Of a stretch of DNA of 26,159 bases, positions 18,753 through 25,979 are shown piece by piece; the first letter of the stretch is position 1; every line of letters starts with the position of its first letter. This DNA comes from Burkholderiaceae bacterium. GTDB taxonomy: Bacteria; Pseudomonadota; Gammaproteobacteria; Burkholderiales; Burkholderiaceae_C. The notes beneath the pieces are model-generated. The model was not told where the DNA came from, searched no databases, and saw only the letters and a program-made list of their open reading frames with translations. Both the position numbers and the translations under genes were made by a program. Location: positions 1-26,159 of the forward strand of contig JALQVJ010000277.1 of assembly GCA_023260355.1 (NCBI GenBank), given 5' to 3'.

Positions 18753-19172
18753 GTGAGACTTGAGCTGCCCGCCAATAAAAAATGGGTGTTTGACATCGAT
18801 GTCCCCATCCGCTGGGGCGACATGGACATGATGGGCCACGTCAACAACACCCTGTACTTCCGGTATCTGGAGATCGCTCGACTCGAGTGGATGTACGGGC
18901 TTGGCGTGAAGTCAACCCCCGTGGGCGAGGGCCCTGTGGTCGCCAACGCCTTTTGCAATTTCATCAAGCAAGTCAGCTACCCAGGCACCGTGCTTGTGCG
19001 CACGTATGTCAGCCCACCGGGTCGCAGTTCTTTTGAGACGTGGCACGAAATCATGCGCACCGACGACCCGCAGACCATTTGTGCCACCGGCGGTGCGACG
19101 GTCGTTTGGGCCGACATGGTGGCCGAAAAGTCGGTTCCGTTGCCCGACTTCATGCGGCAAATTTTGTCCTGA
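18753..19172 (+). CDS. Hotdog-fold acyl-CoA thioesterase
   Basis: A 139-residue single hotdog domain of the 4-hydroxybenzoyl-CoA thioesterase/YbgC group, expected to hydrolyse acyl-CoA to free acid and CoA. The active-site block VPIRWGDMDMMGHVNNTLYFRYLEIAR (residues 18-44) contains the catalytic Asp (23 or 25), His29 and the NN typical of the family. The GTG at 18753 is the only sensible start: an AGAGGA ribosome site (18741-18746) is well placed and the nearby ATG at 18749 runs into a stop at once. The gene is divergent from ETF-QO across a 173-bp gap in which no clear promoter stands out. Physiological substrate unknown. Confidence 0.9.
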   Translation: MRLELPANKKWVFDIDVPIRWGDMDMMGHVNNTLYFRYLEIARLEWMYGLGVKSTPVGEGPVVANAFCNFIKQVSYPGTVLVRTYVSPPGRSSFETWHEIMRTDDPQTICATGGATVVWADMVAEKSVPLPDFMRQILS

Positions 19173-19279
19173 TCCGGTGCTGGCGTGGCCTCCGCAGGGC
19201 CCGCTCGCCTCGCCCGAGCAGCAGCGGCAAGAGATGCGGATCGGCACGCCTGCCAAGATCGGGTTGTATCCCGACTTGG

Positions 19280-19852
19280 TTATTTGCGCGGCAGCCGGCC
19301 CATCAGGTAGAACTCGTCGTTGGGCATCATGTTGCTGAAACTGGCCACGCGGTTGGATAAGCCAAAAAAGGCTGTGATGCTGGCGATGTCCCAAATGTCC
19401 TCGTCGTCAAAACCGTGCTCGTGCAGGGCCTCGAAGTCGGCATCATTGACCTCGTGGGAACGCTGGCACACCTTCATGGCGAAGTCGAGCATCGCTCTTT
19501 GGCGGGGTGTGATGTCAGCCTTGCGGTAGTTGACGGCCACTTGGTCTGCCACCAGCGGCTTTTTCTCGTATATCCGAAGCAGCGCCCCGTGAGCGACCAC
19601 GCAATACAGGCACTGGTTGGCCGCGCTGGTGGCAGTCACGATCATTTCGCGATCGCCTTTGGTGAGGTTGGAGTCCTCGCGCAGCATCAAGGCGTCGTGG
19701 TACGCAAAAAACGCGCGCCATTCGGCTGGTCGCCGGGCCAGTGCGAGAAACACATTGGGGACAAAACCCGCTTTGCTTTGCACCTCAAGAATCTGCGCCT
19801 TGATGTCTTCTGGCAACGTATTGATGTCTGGCAATGGGTAGCGGGCGCTCAT
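19280..19852 (-). CDS. AhpD-fold peroxidase-related protein (CxxCxxxH)
   Basis: A 190-residue alpha-helical protein of the carboxymuconolactone-decarboxylase/AhpD superfamily, of the peroxidase-related subgroup. The redox motif is CLYCVVAH, giving Cys81, Cys84 and His88. Preceding it, LTKGDREMIVTATSAANQ is the conserved helix, and the C-terminal DIASITAFFGLSNRVASFSNMMPNDEFY is characteristic of the subgroup. The AhpD family reduces lipoyl or hydroperoxide substrates through the CxxC pair; the activity of this protein is not known. I chose the ATG at 19852 (MSARYPLPDI) with AGGAGA upstream over a start 34 codons earlier. It is divergent from another protein of the same fold, 172 bp away. Confidence 0.87.
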   Translation of the reverse strand: MSARYPLPDINTLPEDIKAQILEVQSKAGFVPNVFLALARRPAEWRAFFAYHDALMLREDSNLTKGDREMIVTATSAANQCLYCVVAHGALLRIYEKKPLVADQVAVNYRKADITPRQRAMLDFAMKVCQRSHEVNDADFEALHEHGFDDEDIWDIASITAFFGLSNRVASFSNMMPNDEFYLMGRLPRK

Positions 19853-20024
19853 GTTGTCTCCTGGTGAAGCGTTCAATTCAATTGCCACTTTAATCAATTC
19901 TTCAGCCCTTGCTGTCTTGGATGTGGCAGCGGTGGTGGCTTGCGTTTGGCACACAGGTGACCCGAAATCGCGGTTTTTCGAGCAAGATGATTAGGTTTTG
20001 AATCAACCCTTAAAGGACTTATTC

Positions 20025-20423
20025 ATGAGCACATTCAACAGCAGCCAAACCCCTCGAGACGAGCAACATGACGCTGGCCTGAGCACCCGCCGACAGGTGT
20101 TGGGCAACGATTACGTGCAGGGCGCTTTGGACAAAGTCACCCCATTCACCGCTGAACTGCAAGAGTTCGTGAGTCGCAATGCTTGGGGGACCGTGTGGCA
20201 GCGCGAAGGCTTGAGCCTGCGGGACCGAAGCCTGATCACTGTGTCTATGGCTGCGGCGCTGGGTCGCTCGACCGAACTGAAGGTGCACGTGCGCGGCGCG
20301 TTGAACAATGGGGTGACACCGGACGAGCTCAAAGAAGTGTTCATGCACATGTCGGTCTACTGTGGCTTTCCGCTCACGTTGGAAGCCTTTCGTGCCGCCG
20401 CTGAGGTGATCGACGCCAAGTGA
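20025..20423 (+). CDS. Carboxymuconolactone decarboxylase family protein (PcaC-like)
   Basis: A 132-residue protein whose core resembles 4-carboxymuconolactone decarboxylase, the beta-ketoadipate pathway enzyme. Family blocks are TRRQVLGNDYV, FVSRNAWGTVWQREGLSLRDRSLITVSMAAALGR and HVRGALNNGVTPDELKEVFMHMSVYCGFP, with the conserved His in HVRGAL. It lacks a CxxC pair, which favours a PcaC-like over an AhpD-like member. The ATG at 20025 has an AAAGGA site at good spacing; a TTG nine codons earlier is less likely. No other beta-ketoadipate gene of this step is adjacent, but a 3-oxoacid CoA-transferase (scoAB), related to pcaIJ, lies about 700 bp on, so a link to aromatic catabolism is possible. 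Confidence 0.85.
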   Translation: MSTFNSSQTPRDEQHDAGLSTRRQVLGNDYVQGALDKVTPFTAELQEFVSRNAWGTVWQREGLSLRDRSLITVSMAAALGRSTELKVHVRGALNNGVTPDELKEVFMHMSVYCGFPLTLEAFRAAAEVIDAK

Positions 20424-20427
20424 TCGT

Positions 20428-20444
20428 GGCGCCCAACTGGCGCC
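20428..20444. terminator. Possible convergent-gene hairpin
   Basis: GGCGCC, a 5-nt spacer and a second GGCGCC form a 6-bp stem in the 27-bp gap between the convergent pcaC-like gene and the LuxR-type regulator. No U-tract follows on either strand, so termination activity is uncertain. Confidence 0.3.
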
Positions 20445-20450
20445 TGTCCA

Positions 20451-21041
20451 TCAGCGGCCGGCAAGCTTGCCAATCAGCTCCGCAGTGCTGTTGCACTCGT
20501 ACTTGCGCAGCAAATGGCCCCGGTGGATCTCGACCGTGCGGTGGCTGATGCCGAGCTCTTTGCCAATCGATTTGGCCGTCATGCCTTTGCACAGCAAGGC
20601 GGCGACTTCGCGCTCGCGAGGGCTCAAGGGGCTGCTCACCGGACGCACGGCACTGAGGTCCTCAAAGCTCCAAATACCCGAGTGGTGGGGGTCTTCCGGG
20701 GTGAGGGCTCGGCCTGTCACGTGGCACCAAAACACTTCGCCGGCTTGCGGGCCCGCGACGCGTTTCATGAGCCGGTCATCGGCGTAGCGGCCCTTGGCAT
20801 TCAAGATGGGGGCAATGCGCACACCGGTGCGTTCGAACTCGTCGACGCTGGGGTACAGAATTTGGAACGATTCGCCCACCAAAGCCTCGCGCGTTGCGCC
20901 AAAAATGTCGCAAAGCGCGCGGTTGCAATCCACGATCGTGCGCTGGTGTGACAGCACCAATCCCAGCGGGGCCAGATCAAATGCCTGTCGGTAATCGATG
21001 TTGCCGTTGGCGGTGGGGGAATCTGCATTCGGGTTTGTCAT
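20451..21041 (-). CDS. PAS-LuxR transcriptional regulator
   Basis: A 196-residue one-component regulator with a PAS sensor (about 15-125: FDLAPLGLVLSHQRTIVDCNRALCDIFGATREALVGES) and a LuxR-type helix-turn-helix (about 131-192: LSPREREVAALLCKGMTAKSIGKELGISHRTVEIHRGHLLRKY). There is no receiver domain and no transmembrane segment, so the signal is probably cytosolic and bound by PAS. The gene is divergent from scoAB, separated by 72 bp holding a TACGTA repeat pair, which makes scoAB its likely target. Ligand unknown. Confidence 0.92.
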   Translation of the reverse strand: MTNPNADSPTANGNIDYRQAFDLAPLGLVLSHQRTIVDCNRALCDIFGATREALVGESFQILYPSVDEFERTGVRIAPILNAKGRYADDRLMKRVAGPQAGEVFWCHVTGRALTPEDPHHSGIWSFEDLSAVRPVSSPLSPREREVAALLCKGMTAKSIGKELGISHRTVEIHRGHLLRKYECNSTAELIGKLAGR

Positions 21042-21051
21042 TAGGTCATCA

Positions 21052-21069
21052 TACGTAGATCAATACGTA
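21052..21069. promoter_or_regulatory. Candidate operator TACGTA-N6-TACGTA
   Basis: Two copies of the palindrome TACGTA (21052-21057 and 21064-21069) lie 12 bp centre to centre in the divergent gap; extended, both read ATACGTAG. The arrangement suits a dimeric HTH regulator, and the adjacent PAS-LuxR protein is the natural candidate. Inference only. Confidence 0.5.
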
Positions 21070-21113
21070 GTATCGTAACGGTTTGCGCAACAGCGCATCA
21101 GCGAGGAGCAAAG

Positions 21114-21812
21114 ATGAACAAGGTTTATGCAAGTGCGGCCGAGGCCCTCAAGGGCGTGGTTGCGGACGGCCAATTGATGGCGGTTGGTGGGTTTGGTTTG
21201 TGCGGTATCCCAGAGGCGTTGATCGACGCCCTCGTGGCGAGTCAAGCCAAGGACCTGACGGTGATTTCAAACAACGCAGGTGTCGATGGATTCGGCCTGG
21301 GCAAGTTGCTTGAAACTCGGCAGATCAAAAAGATGATCTCCAGCTACGTCGGAGAAAACAAAGAGTTCGAGCGCCAGTACCTGGCTGGCGAGCTTGAGCT
21401 GGAGTTCACACCGCAGGGCACGCTTGCAGAGAAGCTGCGCGCGGGCGGTGCCGGTATCCCCGCGTTCTTCACCAAAACGGGTGTGGGTACCTTGGTGGCA
21501 GAGGGCAAAGAGTTGCGCGAATTCAATGGCCAGACCTATGTCATGGAACACGCTTTGGTGCCCGACGTGGCCTTGGTCAAGGCCGATGTGGCGGACCGCT
21601 CAGGCAACCTGCGCTTCAACTTGACCGCGCGCAACTTCAACCCTGCGGCAGCGACAGCGGGCAAGGTTTGCATTGTTGAAGTCGAGAAGATTGTCGAGGT
21701 GGGTGAGCTCGCACCAGACGACATCCACTTGCCTGGCATTTATGTGCACCGCATCGTGCACAACCCCACACCCGAAAAACGCATCGAAAAGCGCACCACG
21801 CGCGAACAGTAA
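21114..21812 (+). CDS. scoA: 3-oxoacid CoA-transferase subunit A
   Basis: A 232-residue alpha subunit of a class I CoA-transferase, which moves CoA between succinyl-CoA (or acetyl-CoA) and acetoacetate or another 3-oxoacid. The glycine-rich N-terminal signature [19 protein letters not shown] (about 20-38) and the [14 protein letters not shown] block are typical, with [16 protein letters not shown] further on. Length is normal for ScoA/AtoD/PcaI. The SCOT (succinyl-CoA) type looks likely because of [33 protein letters not shown], but acetoacetate versus oxoadipate cannot be told apart here. An AGGAG site precedes the ATG. Subunit B starts 13 bp downstream, so the pair is an operon. Confidence 0.93.
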   Translation: MNKVYASAAEALKGVVADGQLMAVGGFGLCGIPEALIDALVASQAKDLTVISNNAGVDGFGLGKLLETRQIKKMISSYVGENKEFERQYLAGELELEFTPQGTLAEKLRAGGAGIPAFFTKTGVGTLVAEGKELREFNGQTYVMEHALVPDVALVKADVADRSGNLRFNLTARNFNPAAATAGKVCIVEVEKIVEVGELAPDDIHLPGIYVHRIVHNPTPEKRIEKRTTREQ

Positions 21813-21825
21813 CCAGGAGTGGATG

Positions 21826-22464
21826 ATGGCTTGGACCCAAGATGAAATGGCCGCACGTGCGGCGCAAGAATTGCAAGACGGCTTCTACGTCAACCTCGGC
21901 ATTGGTATCCCCACCTTGGTTGCCAATCACGTGCCTGATCACATGGAGGTTTGGCTGCAGAGCGAGAACGGGATGCTGGGTATTGGCCCGTTCCCGACCG
22001 AGGATGAAGTCGACCCCGACTTGATCAATGCTGGCAAACAAACTGTGACGACGCTCAAAGGAACCTCGATTTTTGGCAGCGATCAGTCGTTCGCCATGAT
22101 CCGTGGCGGCAAGATCAACTTGTCCATTTTGGGCGCGATGCAAGTGAGCGGCAAGGGCGACTTGGCCAACTGGATGATCCCCGGCAAGATGGTCAAAGGC
22201 ATGGGCGGTGCCATGGATTTGGTCGCCGGGGTCCCTCGCGTGATCGTGCTGATGGAGCACACGGCCAAGAAAAAGGACGGCACCGAAGACCTGAAAATTT
22301 TGCCTGAGTGCAATCTGCCATTGACTGGCGTGGGTGTGGTGAATCGCATCATCACCAATCTGGCCGTGATGGATGTGACCCCTGAAGGGCTCAAGCTGGT
22401 GGAATGTGCCAGCGGTGTGAGCCGAGATGAAGTGCAGGCCAAAACTGGCGTGCCTTTGATTTAA
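21826..22464 (+). CDS. scoB: 3-oxoacid CoA-transferase subunit B
   Basis: A 212-residue beta subunit. The catalytic glutamate that forms the glutamyl-CoA thioester is Glu47 in the SENGMLG motif ([13 protein letters not shown]). The preceding [17 protein letters not shown] and the later [32 protein letters not shown] are further family blocks. Two adjacent ATGs exist (21823 and 21826). The second is preferred because AGGAG (21815-21819) is then 6 nt away rather than 3. With scoA it completes a heteromeric enzyme used in ketone-body or polyhydroxybutyrate turnover or branched-chain catabolism. A terminator follows at 22513. Confidence 0.94.
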   Translation: MAWTQDEMAARAAQELQDGFYVNLGIGIPTLVANHVPDHMEVWLQSENGMLGIGPFPTEDEVDPDLINAGKQTVTTLKGTSIFGSDQSFAMIRGGKINLSILGAMQVSGKGDLANWMIPGKMVKGMGGAMDLVAGVPRVIVLMEHTAKKKDGTEDLKILPECNLPLTGVGVVNRIITNLAVMDVTPEGLKLVECASGVSRDEVQAKTGVPLI

Positions 22465-22476
22465 GATACCCCGCGG

Positions 22477-22496
22477 CGCCCTTGTTTGCAGGGGCG
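22477..22496 (+). other. Small hairpin upstream of the scoB terminator
   Basis: CGCCC (22477-22481) and GGGCG (22492-22496) form a 5-bp stem with a 10-nt loop. The overlapping GGCGC (22475-22479) could instead pair with GCGCC (22512-22516), the 5' arm of the downstream terminator, so the two structures may be mutually exclusive. Confidence 0.35.
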
Positions 22497-22512
22497 TTAG
22501 GCAGGAAAAGAG

Positions 22513-22548
22513 CGCCTTGGCTCCTCTTGGAATCAAGGCGTTTTTTTT
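22513..22548 (+). terminator. Intrinsic terminator after scoB
   Basis: CGCCTTG (22513-22519) pairs with CAAGGCG (22534-22540) around a 14-nt loop, followed at once by eight T. It ends the scoAB transcript and insulates bioY, whose start is 46 bp downstream. Confidence 0.85.
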
Positions 22549-22556
22549 ATGAATAA
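22547..22556. promoter_or_regulatory. Palindrome TTAT-GA-ATAA upstream of bioY
   Basis: A 10-bp palindrome TTAT-N2-ATAA lies between the terminator T-tract and the bioY ribosome site. It resembles the BioR operator (TTAT-N2-ATAA, centre usually CT/AG-like), but its central dinucleotide does not match, and AT-rich chance matches are common. No BirA-type operator was noticed. Confidence 0.3.
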
Positions 22557-22594
22557 ACCGAACTTAAAAGCAATTTAGCGACAAAAGGGAACAT

Positions 22595-23179
22595 ATGCAA
22601 GCCACCTTAACCCAGCAACTTTGGCCAGTACAGTCCGAGTCAACCATCCGCCGCTCCGTCGTCTTGATGGTTCTTGGCTCGGCACTTTTGACCCTATCGG
22701 CCAAGGTTTCGATCCCCTTTTATCCCGTTCCGATGACCCTGCAAACGCTGGTGGTGCTGGCACTGGGACTGGCCTACGGCTGGCGTTTGGGCGTGGCAAC
22801 GGTCGCGCTCTATTTATTGGAGGGGGCCTTGGGGTTGCCCGTGTTCACCGGTACACCTGACAAGGGATTGGGTTTGGCTTACATGTTGGGCGGCACAGGG
22901 GGATACCTACTGGGCTTCTTGCCTGCCGTGGCCATTGCCGGTTGGCTGGGCGAGCGCGGGTGGGACCGCTCGCCATGGACAACGGCCGCGGCCATGTTGC
23001 TTGGCAACGCTGCCATTTATGTGCCTGGCCTGCTGTGGCTTGGCGCCTTGTATGGCTGGGACAAGCCGATTTTCGCCTGGGGCTTCGCACCATTTTGGTT
23101 GGGCGATGTGTTCAAAATTGCATTGGCCATGGGTCTGCTGCCGTTGGCGTGGCGCGCACTGGGCAAATCACGCCGGTGA
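22595..23179 (+). CDS. bioY: Biotin transporter BioY (ECF S component)
   Basis: A 194-residue inner-membrane protein, the substrate-binding S component of biotin ECF transporters. About six hydrophobic helices are visible. The family blocks are ALLTLSAKVSIPFYPVPMTLQTLVVLALGLAYGWRLG (about 28-65) and EGALGLPVFTG...GLAYMLGGTGGYLLGFLPAVAIAGWLGERGWDR (about 72-125), including the biotin-site GLPVF and GGTGGYLLGF segments. The ATG is preceded by AAGGGA. No bioM or bioN energy-coupling gene is adjacent; solitary BioY proteins are known. It sits behind the scoB terminator and has hairpins downstream. Confidence 0.94.
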   Translation: MQATLTQQLWPVQSESTIRRSVVLMVLGSALLTLSAKVSIPFYPVPMTLQTLVVLALGLAYGWRLGVATVALYLLEGALGLPVFTGTPDKGLGLAYMLGGTGGYLLGFLPAVAIAGWLGERGWDRSPWTTAAAMLLGNAAIYVPGLLWLGALYGWDKPIFAWGFAPFWLGDVFKIALAMGLLPLAWRALGKSRR

Positions 23180-23195
23180 TGCGTTGATTGCTCTC

Positions 23196-23216
23196 GGGGT
23201 GCGGCGCGCCGCCCCC
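23196..23216 (+). other. GC-rich hairpin after bioY
   Basis: GGGG-T-GCGGC pairs with GCCGC-CCCC with one bulge and a very small loop, 17-37 bp after the bioY stop. No U-tract follows; it may stabilise the bioY mRNA 3' end ahead of the terminator at 23244. Confidence 0.4.
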
Positions 23217-23243
23217 CATATGTGGGCCCACGATGGCCCTATG

Positions 23244-23271
23244 AAAAAGGAACCCTCGGGTTCCTTTTTTT
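23244..23271. terminator. Bidirectional intrinsic terminator between bioY and DUF2062
   Basis: AAAAAGGAACCC, a TCG loop and GGTTCCTTTTT make an extended symmetric stem with A-runs on the left and T-runs on the right, so it can stop transcription from both sides. The DUF2062 stop (23270-23272) sits on its right edge. It ends bioY and its convergent neighbour. Confidence 0.88.
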
Positions 23272-23827
23272 ACATGATGCGTCTGGGCGGGGTCCTGCGC
23301 AGGCGGCGTTTGCGTTTGACACGCCATATCCAAACCCAAGTCGACAAGGCGTAGACCAGCGCGCCAAAGCCAACGGCAAATGACGCCAGTCCAATCAGCA
23401 ACGGCTTGCCCATGTTTTGAATCCGTTGCCACCACGAGCCGTGCTCATGTGTCTCGCTGGCATGCGCTGCTTTGAAGTGATCGGGTGCTGGGGGCTCCGG
23501 CGGGTCTTCGGTGCCGACCACCCAGTGGCCGAACTGGTATGCCGCGTAGTACACCGGTGCAAATGTCACGGGATTGGTGACCAAGGTGCTGGCAATTGCG
23601 GCCGGAACGTTGGCGCGCAAGAGAACAGCCGCACCGGCAGCCAAGGGGATTTGACCCACGGGAATCAAAAAGCCAAAGAACACGCCCAGCGCAAGCCCAG
23701 TCGCCACGCCACGCCGACTCCAACGCCAGAGCGCGTGGCTGAAGAGTCGGGGTCCAAGCCAGCGCAACCAACGGTTGGTGCGCAACGACTCTTGGCTCGG
23801 CAGGTAACGTTTGAAGAAGGGCGGCAT
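23270..23827 (-). CDS. DUF2062 family membrane protein
   Basis: A 185-residue protein with the DUF2062 core: SRRGVATGLALGVFFGFLIPVGQIPLAAGAAVLLRANVPAAIASTLVTNPVTFAPVYYAAYQFGHWVVG, about residues 35-105. It has three to four hydrophobic segments, a linker rich in His, Glu and Pro (about 107-130) and a last helix near 145-168. The function of the family is unknown. I chose the ATG at 23827 (MPPFFKRYLPSQESL), the usual DUF2062 start, over one 29 codons upstream that gives non-family residues. No strong ribosome site is visible. It is divergent from the pseudouridine synthase across 79 bp and shares a terminator with bioY. Confidence 0.86.
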   Translation of the reverse strand: MPPFFKRYLPSQESLRTNRWLRWLGPRLFSHALWRWSRRGVATGLALGVFFGFLIPVGQIPLAAGAAVLLRANVPAAIASTLVTNPVTFAPVYYAAYQFGHWVVGTEDPPEPPAPDHFKAAHASETHEHGSWWQRIQNMGKPLLIGLASFAVGFGALVYALSTWVWIWRVKRKRRLRRTPPRRIM

Positions 23828-23906
23828 CGGAGCGAATGTTACATGCGCCGGACACGAATGGATGCGACACGCCGAAATCTCGGTTGAAAACTTGCACAAT
23901 ACCGCC

Positions 23907-24656
23907 ATGGCCAATCAGAAATCCCTCACCCGCATGACCTTGCAAGATTGCTTGTTCGAGCAGGGGTTTGGCACCCGCCGTGTTTGTGCCGGCTTGGTGC
24001 AGCAAGGACACGTGCTGGTTCAGGGCGAGCGGGTGTCAGACCCGCTCATGGATGTAGAGGGCCATGGCCTTGAGGTAGAGGTCCTCGGCGAGCCCTATGT
24101 GTGTCACTTCCCCGCCTATGTGATGCTGCACAAGCCAGCGGGTTATGAGGTGTCACAAAAACCCAAACACCACCCCAGTGTCTACAGTTTGTTGCCAGCT
24201 GCTTTGCGCCAGCGCCCGTCCAAGGGCACACCAGGCGTGCAAGCCGTGGGGCGTTTGGATGAGGACACCACTGGCTTGCTGTTGATGTCTGACGATGGAC
24301 AGTTCATTCACAAGATGAGCTCTCCCAAACACCACGTGCCCAAGGTGTATGAGGTCTTCACTGTGCACGCGGTGACCAAGCAGCAAGTCGATCGGCTGGT
24401 TGCGGGGGTTGTGTTGGATGATGACCCCAAACCCGTGCGTGCAGAGGCCGCTGAAATCGTGGCTGAGTGCCATTTGCGCATGACGCTGACGCAAGGCAAG
24501 TATCACCAAGTGAAGCGCATGCTGGCGGCAGTGAGCAATCGAGTCGATCGTTTGCACCGCTCTTGCATCGGGGATTTGCATCTGGGTGAGCTGCCCGAGG
24601 GCCATTGGCGATGGCTCACCGACGCCGAGGTGCAGGGGCTGCGGCAAAAACGTTGA
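23907..24656 (+). CDS. RsuA-family 16S rRNA pseudouridine synthase
   Basis: A 249-residue RNA-modifying enzyme. An S4-like RNA-binding domain occupies about 15-60 (FGTRRVCAGLVQQGHVLVQGERV). The catalytic domain carries the nucleophile Asp118 in GRLDEDTTGLLLMSDDG and the later KYHQVKRMLAAVSNRVDRLHRSCIGDLHL block characteristic of RsuA/RluB/E/F. Length and layout favour RsuA (pseudouridine 516 of 16S rRNA), but RluE- or RluF-like specificity cannot be excluded. The ATG at 23907 has no good ribosome site; a second ATG nine codons on also lacks one. dinB starts 5 bp after the stop. Confidence 0.88.
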   Translation: MANQKSLTRMTLQDCLFEQGFGTRRVCAGLVQQGHVLVQGERVSDPLMDVEGHGLEVEVLGEPYVCHFPAYVMLHKPAGYEVSQKPKHHPSVYSLLPAALRQRPSKGTPGVQAVGRLDEDTTGLLLMSDDGQFIHKMSSPKHHVPKVYEVFTVHAVTKQQVDRLVAGVVLDDDPKPVRAEAAEIVAECHLRMTLTQGKYHQVKRMLAAVSNRVDRLHRSCIGDLHLGELPEGHWRWLTDAEVQGLRQKR

Positions 24657-24661
24657 ACTCC

Positions 24662-25861
24662 ATGGCGCACATCAGACGGGTGGCTCATCTGGACATGGAC
24701 GCGTTTTTCGCCTCCGTTGAATTGCTGAGGTTCCCGCAACTGCGAGATGTCCCAGTGATCATCGGCGGGATTCGCGCAGGCACTGAGTTTGGCGACCTCT
24801 CGGATGAGGAAACGGCGCGACTCCCCCTGTCAGCTTTTGGCCGCATCAGCGCCTACGAGGGGCGCGGTGTGATCACGACTGCCAACTACGCCGCGCGACA
24901 GTTTGGCGTGGGTTCAGCCATGCCGATGATGAAGGCAGCCAAGCTGTGCCCCGACGCCATATTGCTCACAACGGAGCGGGCGCGCATCAACGAATACTCC
25001 AGGCGGTTCAAATCGATCATCACCGAGGTGGCGCCAGTCATGGAGAACAGAGGCGTCGATGAGGTGTTCATCGACTTCACTGATGTGCCTGGTGGGCAGA
25101 GGGAAGGGGGGCGCGTGCTCGCCCGATTGATTCAGCGCGAGATCCATTTGGCCACGGGACTGACATGTTCTGTAGGTGTGGCGCCCAACAAACTCTTGGC
25201 CAAGCTGGCCAGTGAAATGAAGAAGCCCAACGGCATCACGGTGCTGTACGAGTCTGATGTCCCAAGCAAGATATGGCCGTTGCCATGCCGCAAGCTCAAT
25301 GGCGTGGGCCCCAAAGCGGACGAGCGCCTCAAGGCGTTGGGGCTATTGACGTTGGGTGACGTGGCGCGCATGGACCCGTTCGAGATTCAAAGGCTCTTGG
25401 GGCGTCGATTTGGCCAATGGATTTATGACGCAGCCCACGGGCGCGACGACAAGCCCGTGGTGGTGGAGTCCGAGCCTGTGAGCATGAGCCGCGAAACCAC
25501 CTTTGAGCGCGATCTGCATGTGACACATGACCGAGCGCAATTGGGGGCAGTCTTCGACCGGTTGTGTGAACAAGTCTCGAACGATCTGCAGCGCAAAGGC
25601 TATGTTGCGAAAACGGTTGGCGTCAAAGTGCGCGACCACCGTTTTCAAACAGCGACCCGCGACACCACGGTCGACGGCTGCGTCGAGCTGCCGCAAGAAA
25701 TTCGCTTGGCAGCCAACGCGGCACTCAAGCGGATCCCCACTGGGCGCCCCATTCGGCTGCTGGGTGTGAAAGTCTCTGGCTTGCAAGCCAAGGCAGATTG
25801 GCTGTCCCAGACGGAGCATGCGCCAGAGCAAGACGACCTGTTCGATTGGGATGCACCTTGA
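24662..25861 (+). CDS. dinB: DNA polymerase IV (Y family)
   Basis: A 399-residue translesion polymerase. Catalytic metal ligands are visible: Asp11 in HLDMDAFFASVE (with the steric-gate Phe15/16 pair) and Asp133/Glu134 in GVDEVFIDFTD. TCSVGVAPNKLLAKLASEMKKPNG is the Y-family palm motif, and the little-finger domain is C-terminal. The tail ends EQDDLFDW, which contains a QxxLF beta-clamp-binding motif. Between the first GG (35-36) and EGRGVITTANYAARQFG there are about 27 more residues than in E. coli DinB. The start at 24662 follows the RsuA-type gene by 5 bp. A 5-bp GAAA-capped hairpin (25868-25881) follows the stop without a U-tract. Confidence 0.95.
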   Translation: MAHIRRVAHLDMDAFFASVELLRFPQLRDVPVIIGGIRAGTEFGDLSDEETARLPLSAFGRISAYEGRGVITTANYAARQFGVGSAMPMMKAAKLCPDAILLTTERARINEYSRRFKSIITEVAPVMENRGVDEVFIDFTDVPGGQREGGRVLARLIQREIHLATGLTCSVGVAPNKLLAKLASEMKKPNGITVLYESDVPSKIWPLPCRKLNGVGPKADERLKALGLLTLGDVARMDPFEIQRLLGRRFGQWIYDAAHGRDDKPVVVESEPVSMSRETTFERDLHVTHDRAQLGAVFDRLCEQVSNDLQRKGYVAKTVGVKVRDHRFQTATRDTTVDGCVELPQEIRLAANAALKRIPTGRPIRLLGVKVSGLQAKADWLSQTEHAPEQDDLFDWDAP

Positions 25862-25867
25862 AGATGC

Positions 25868-25881
25868 CGCGCGAAAGCGCG
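25868..25881 (+). other. GAAA-tetraloop hairpin after dinB
   Basis: CGCGC, a GAAA loop and GCGCG form a compact stable hairpin 7 bp after the dinB stop. There is no U-tract, so it is at best a weak terminator or an mRNA-stabilising structure. Confidence 0.4.
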
Positions 25882-25916
25882 TGATTCGACCCACCTGGAC
25901 GCGGATTGCGGTGGTT

Positions 25917-25925
25917 TTGTATACA
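25917..25925. promoter_or_regulatory. Upstream TTGTATACA palindrome (operator 1)
   Basis: TTGTATACA containing the perfect 8-bp palindrome TGTATACA, resembling operators of FCD/FadR-type GntR regulators. An identical site lies 63 bp downstream and the start of a GntR-like gene follows, suggesting autoregulation. Confidence 0.5.
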
Positions 25926-25942
25926 GGGCGGTCTAAAGATGG

Positions 25943-25970
25943 TCGAAATTATCGATTTTTGGCCTAAAAT
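25943..25970 (+). promoter_or_regulatory. Candidate promoter of the GntR-family gene
   Basis: TCGAAA (25943-25948) and TAAAAT (25965-25970) with a 16-bp spacer fit a sigma70 promoter of moderate strength. The start of transcription would fall near 25977, giving a leader of about 45 nt and putting operator 2 at the start site. Confidence 0.45.
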
Positions 25971-25979
25971 CAGTACTCC

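Noticed and set aside
19173..19279. Possible small gene between the thioesterase and the AhpD-fold gene
   Set aside because: The plus-strand frame reads coherently for a few dozen residues but has no start with a ribosome site and no family resemblance, and it continues into the antisense of the next gene.
21039..21053. TATGAT (minus strand, 21048-21053) as a -10 giving a leaderless PAS-LuxR transcript
   Set aside because: No acceptable -35 was found at the right distance, and the element overlaps the TACGTA repeat; evidence is too thin to list as a promoter.
21637..22536. Minus-strand open frame of about 300 codons opposite scoA and scoB
   Set aside because: It covers the scoA end, scoB and the terminator, and reads as an antisense shadow.
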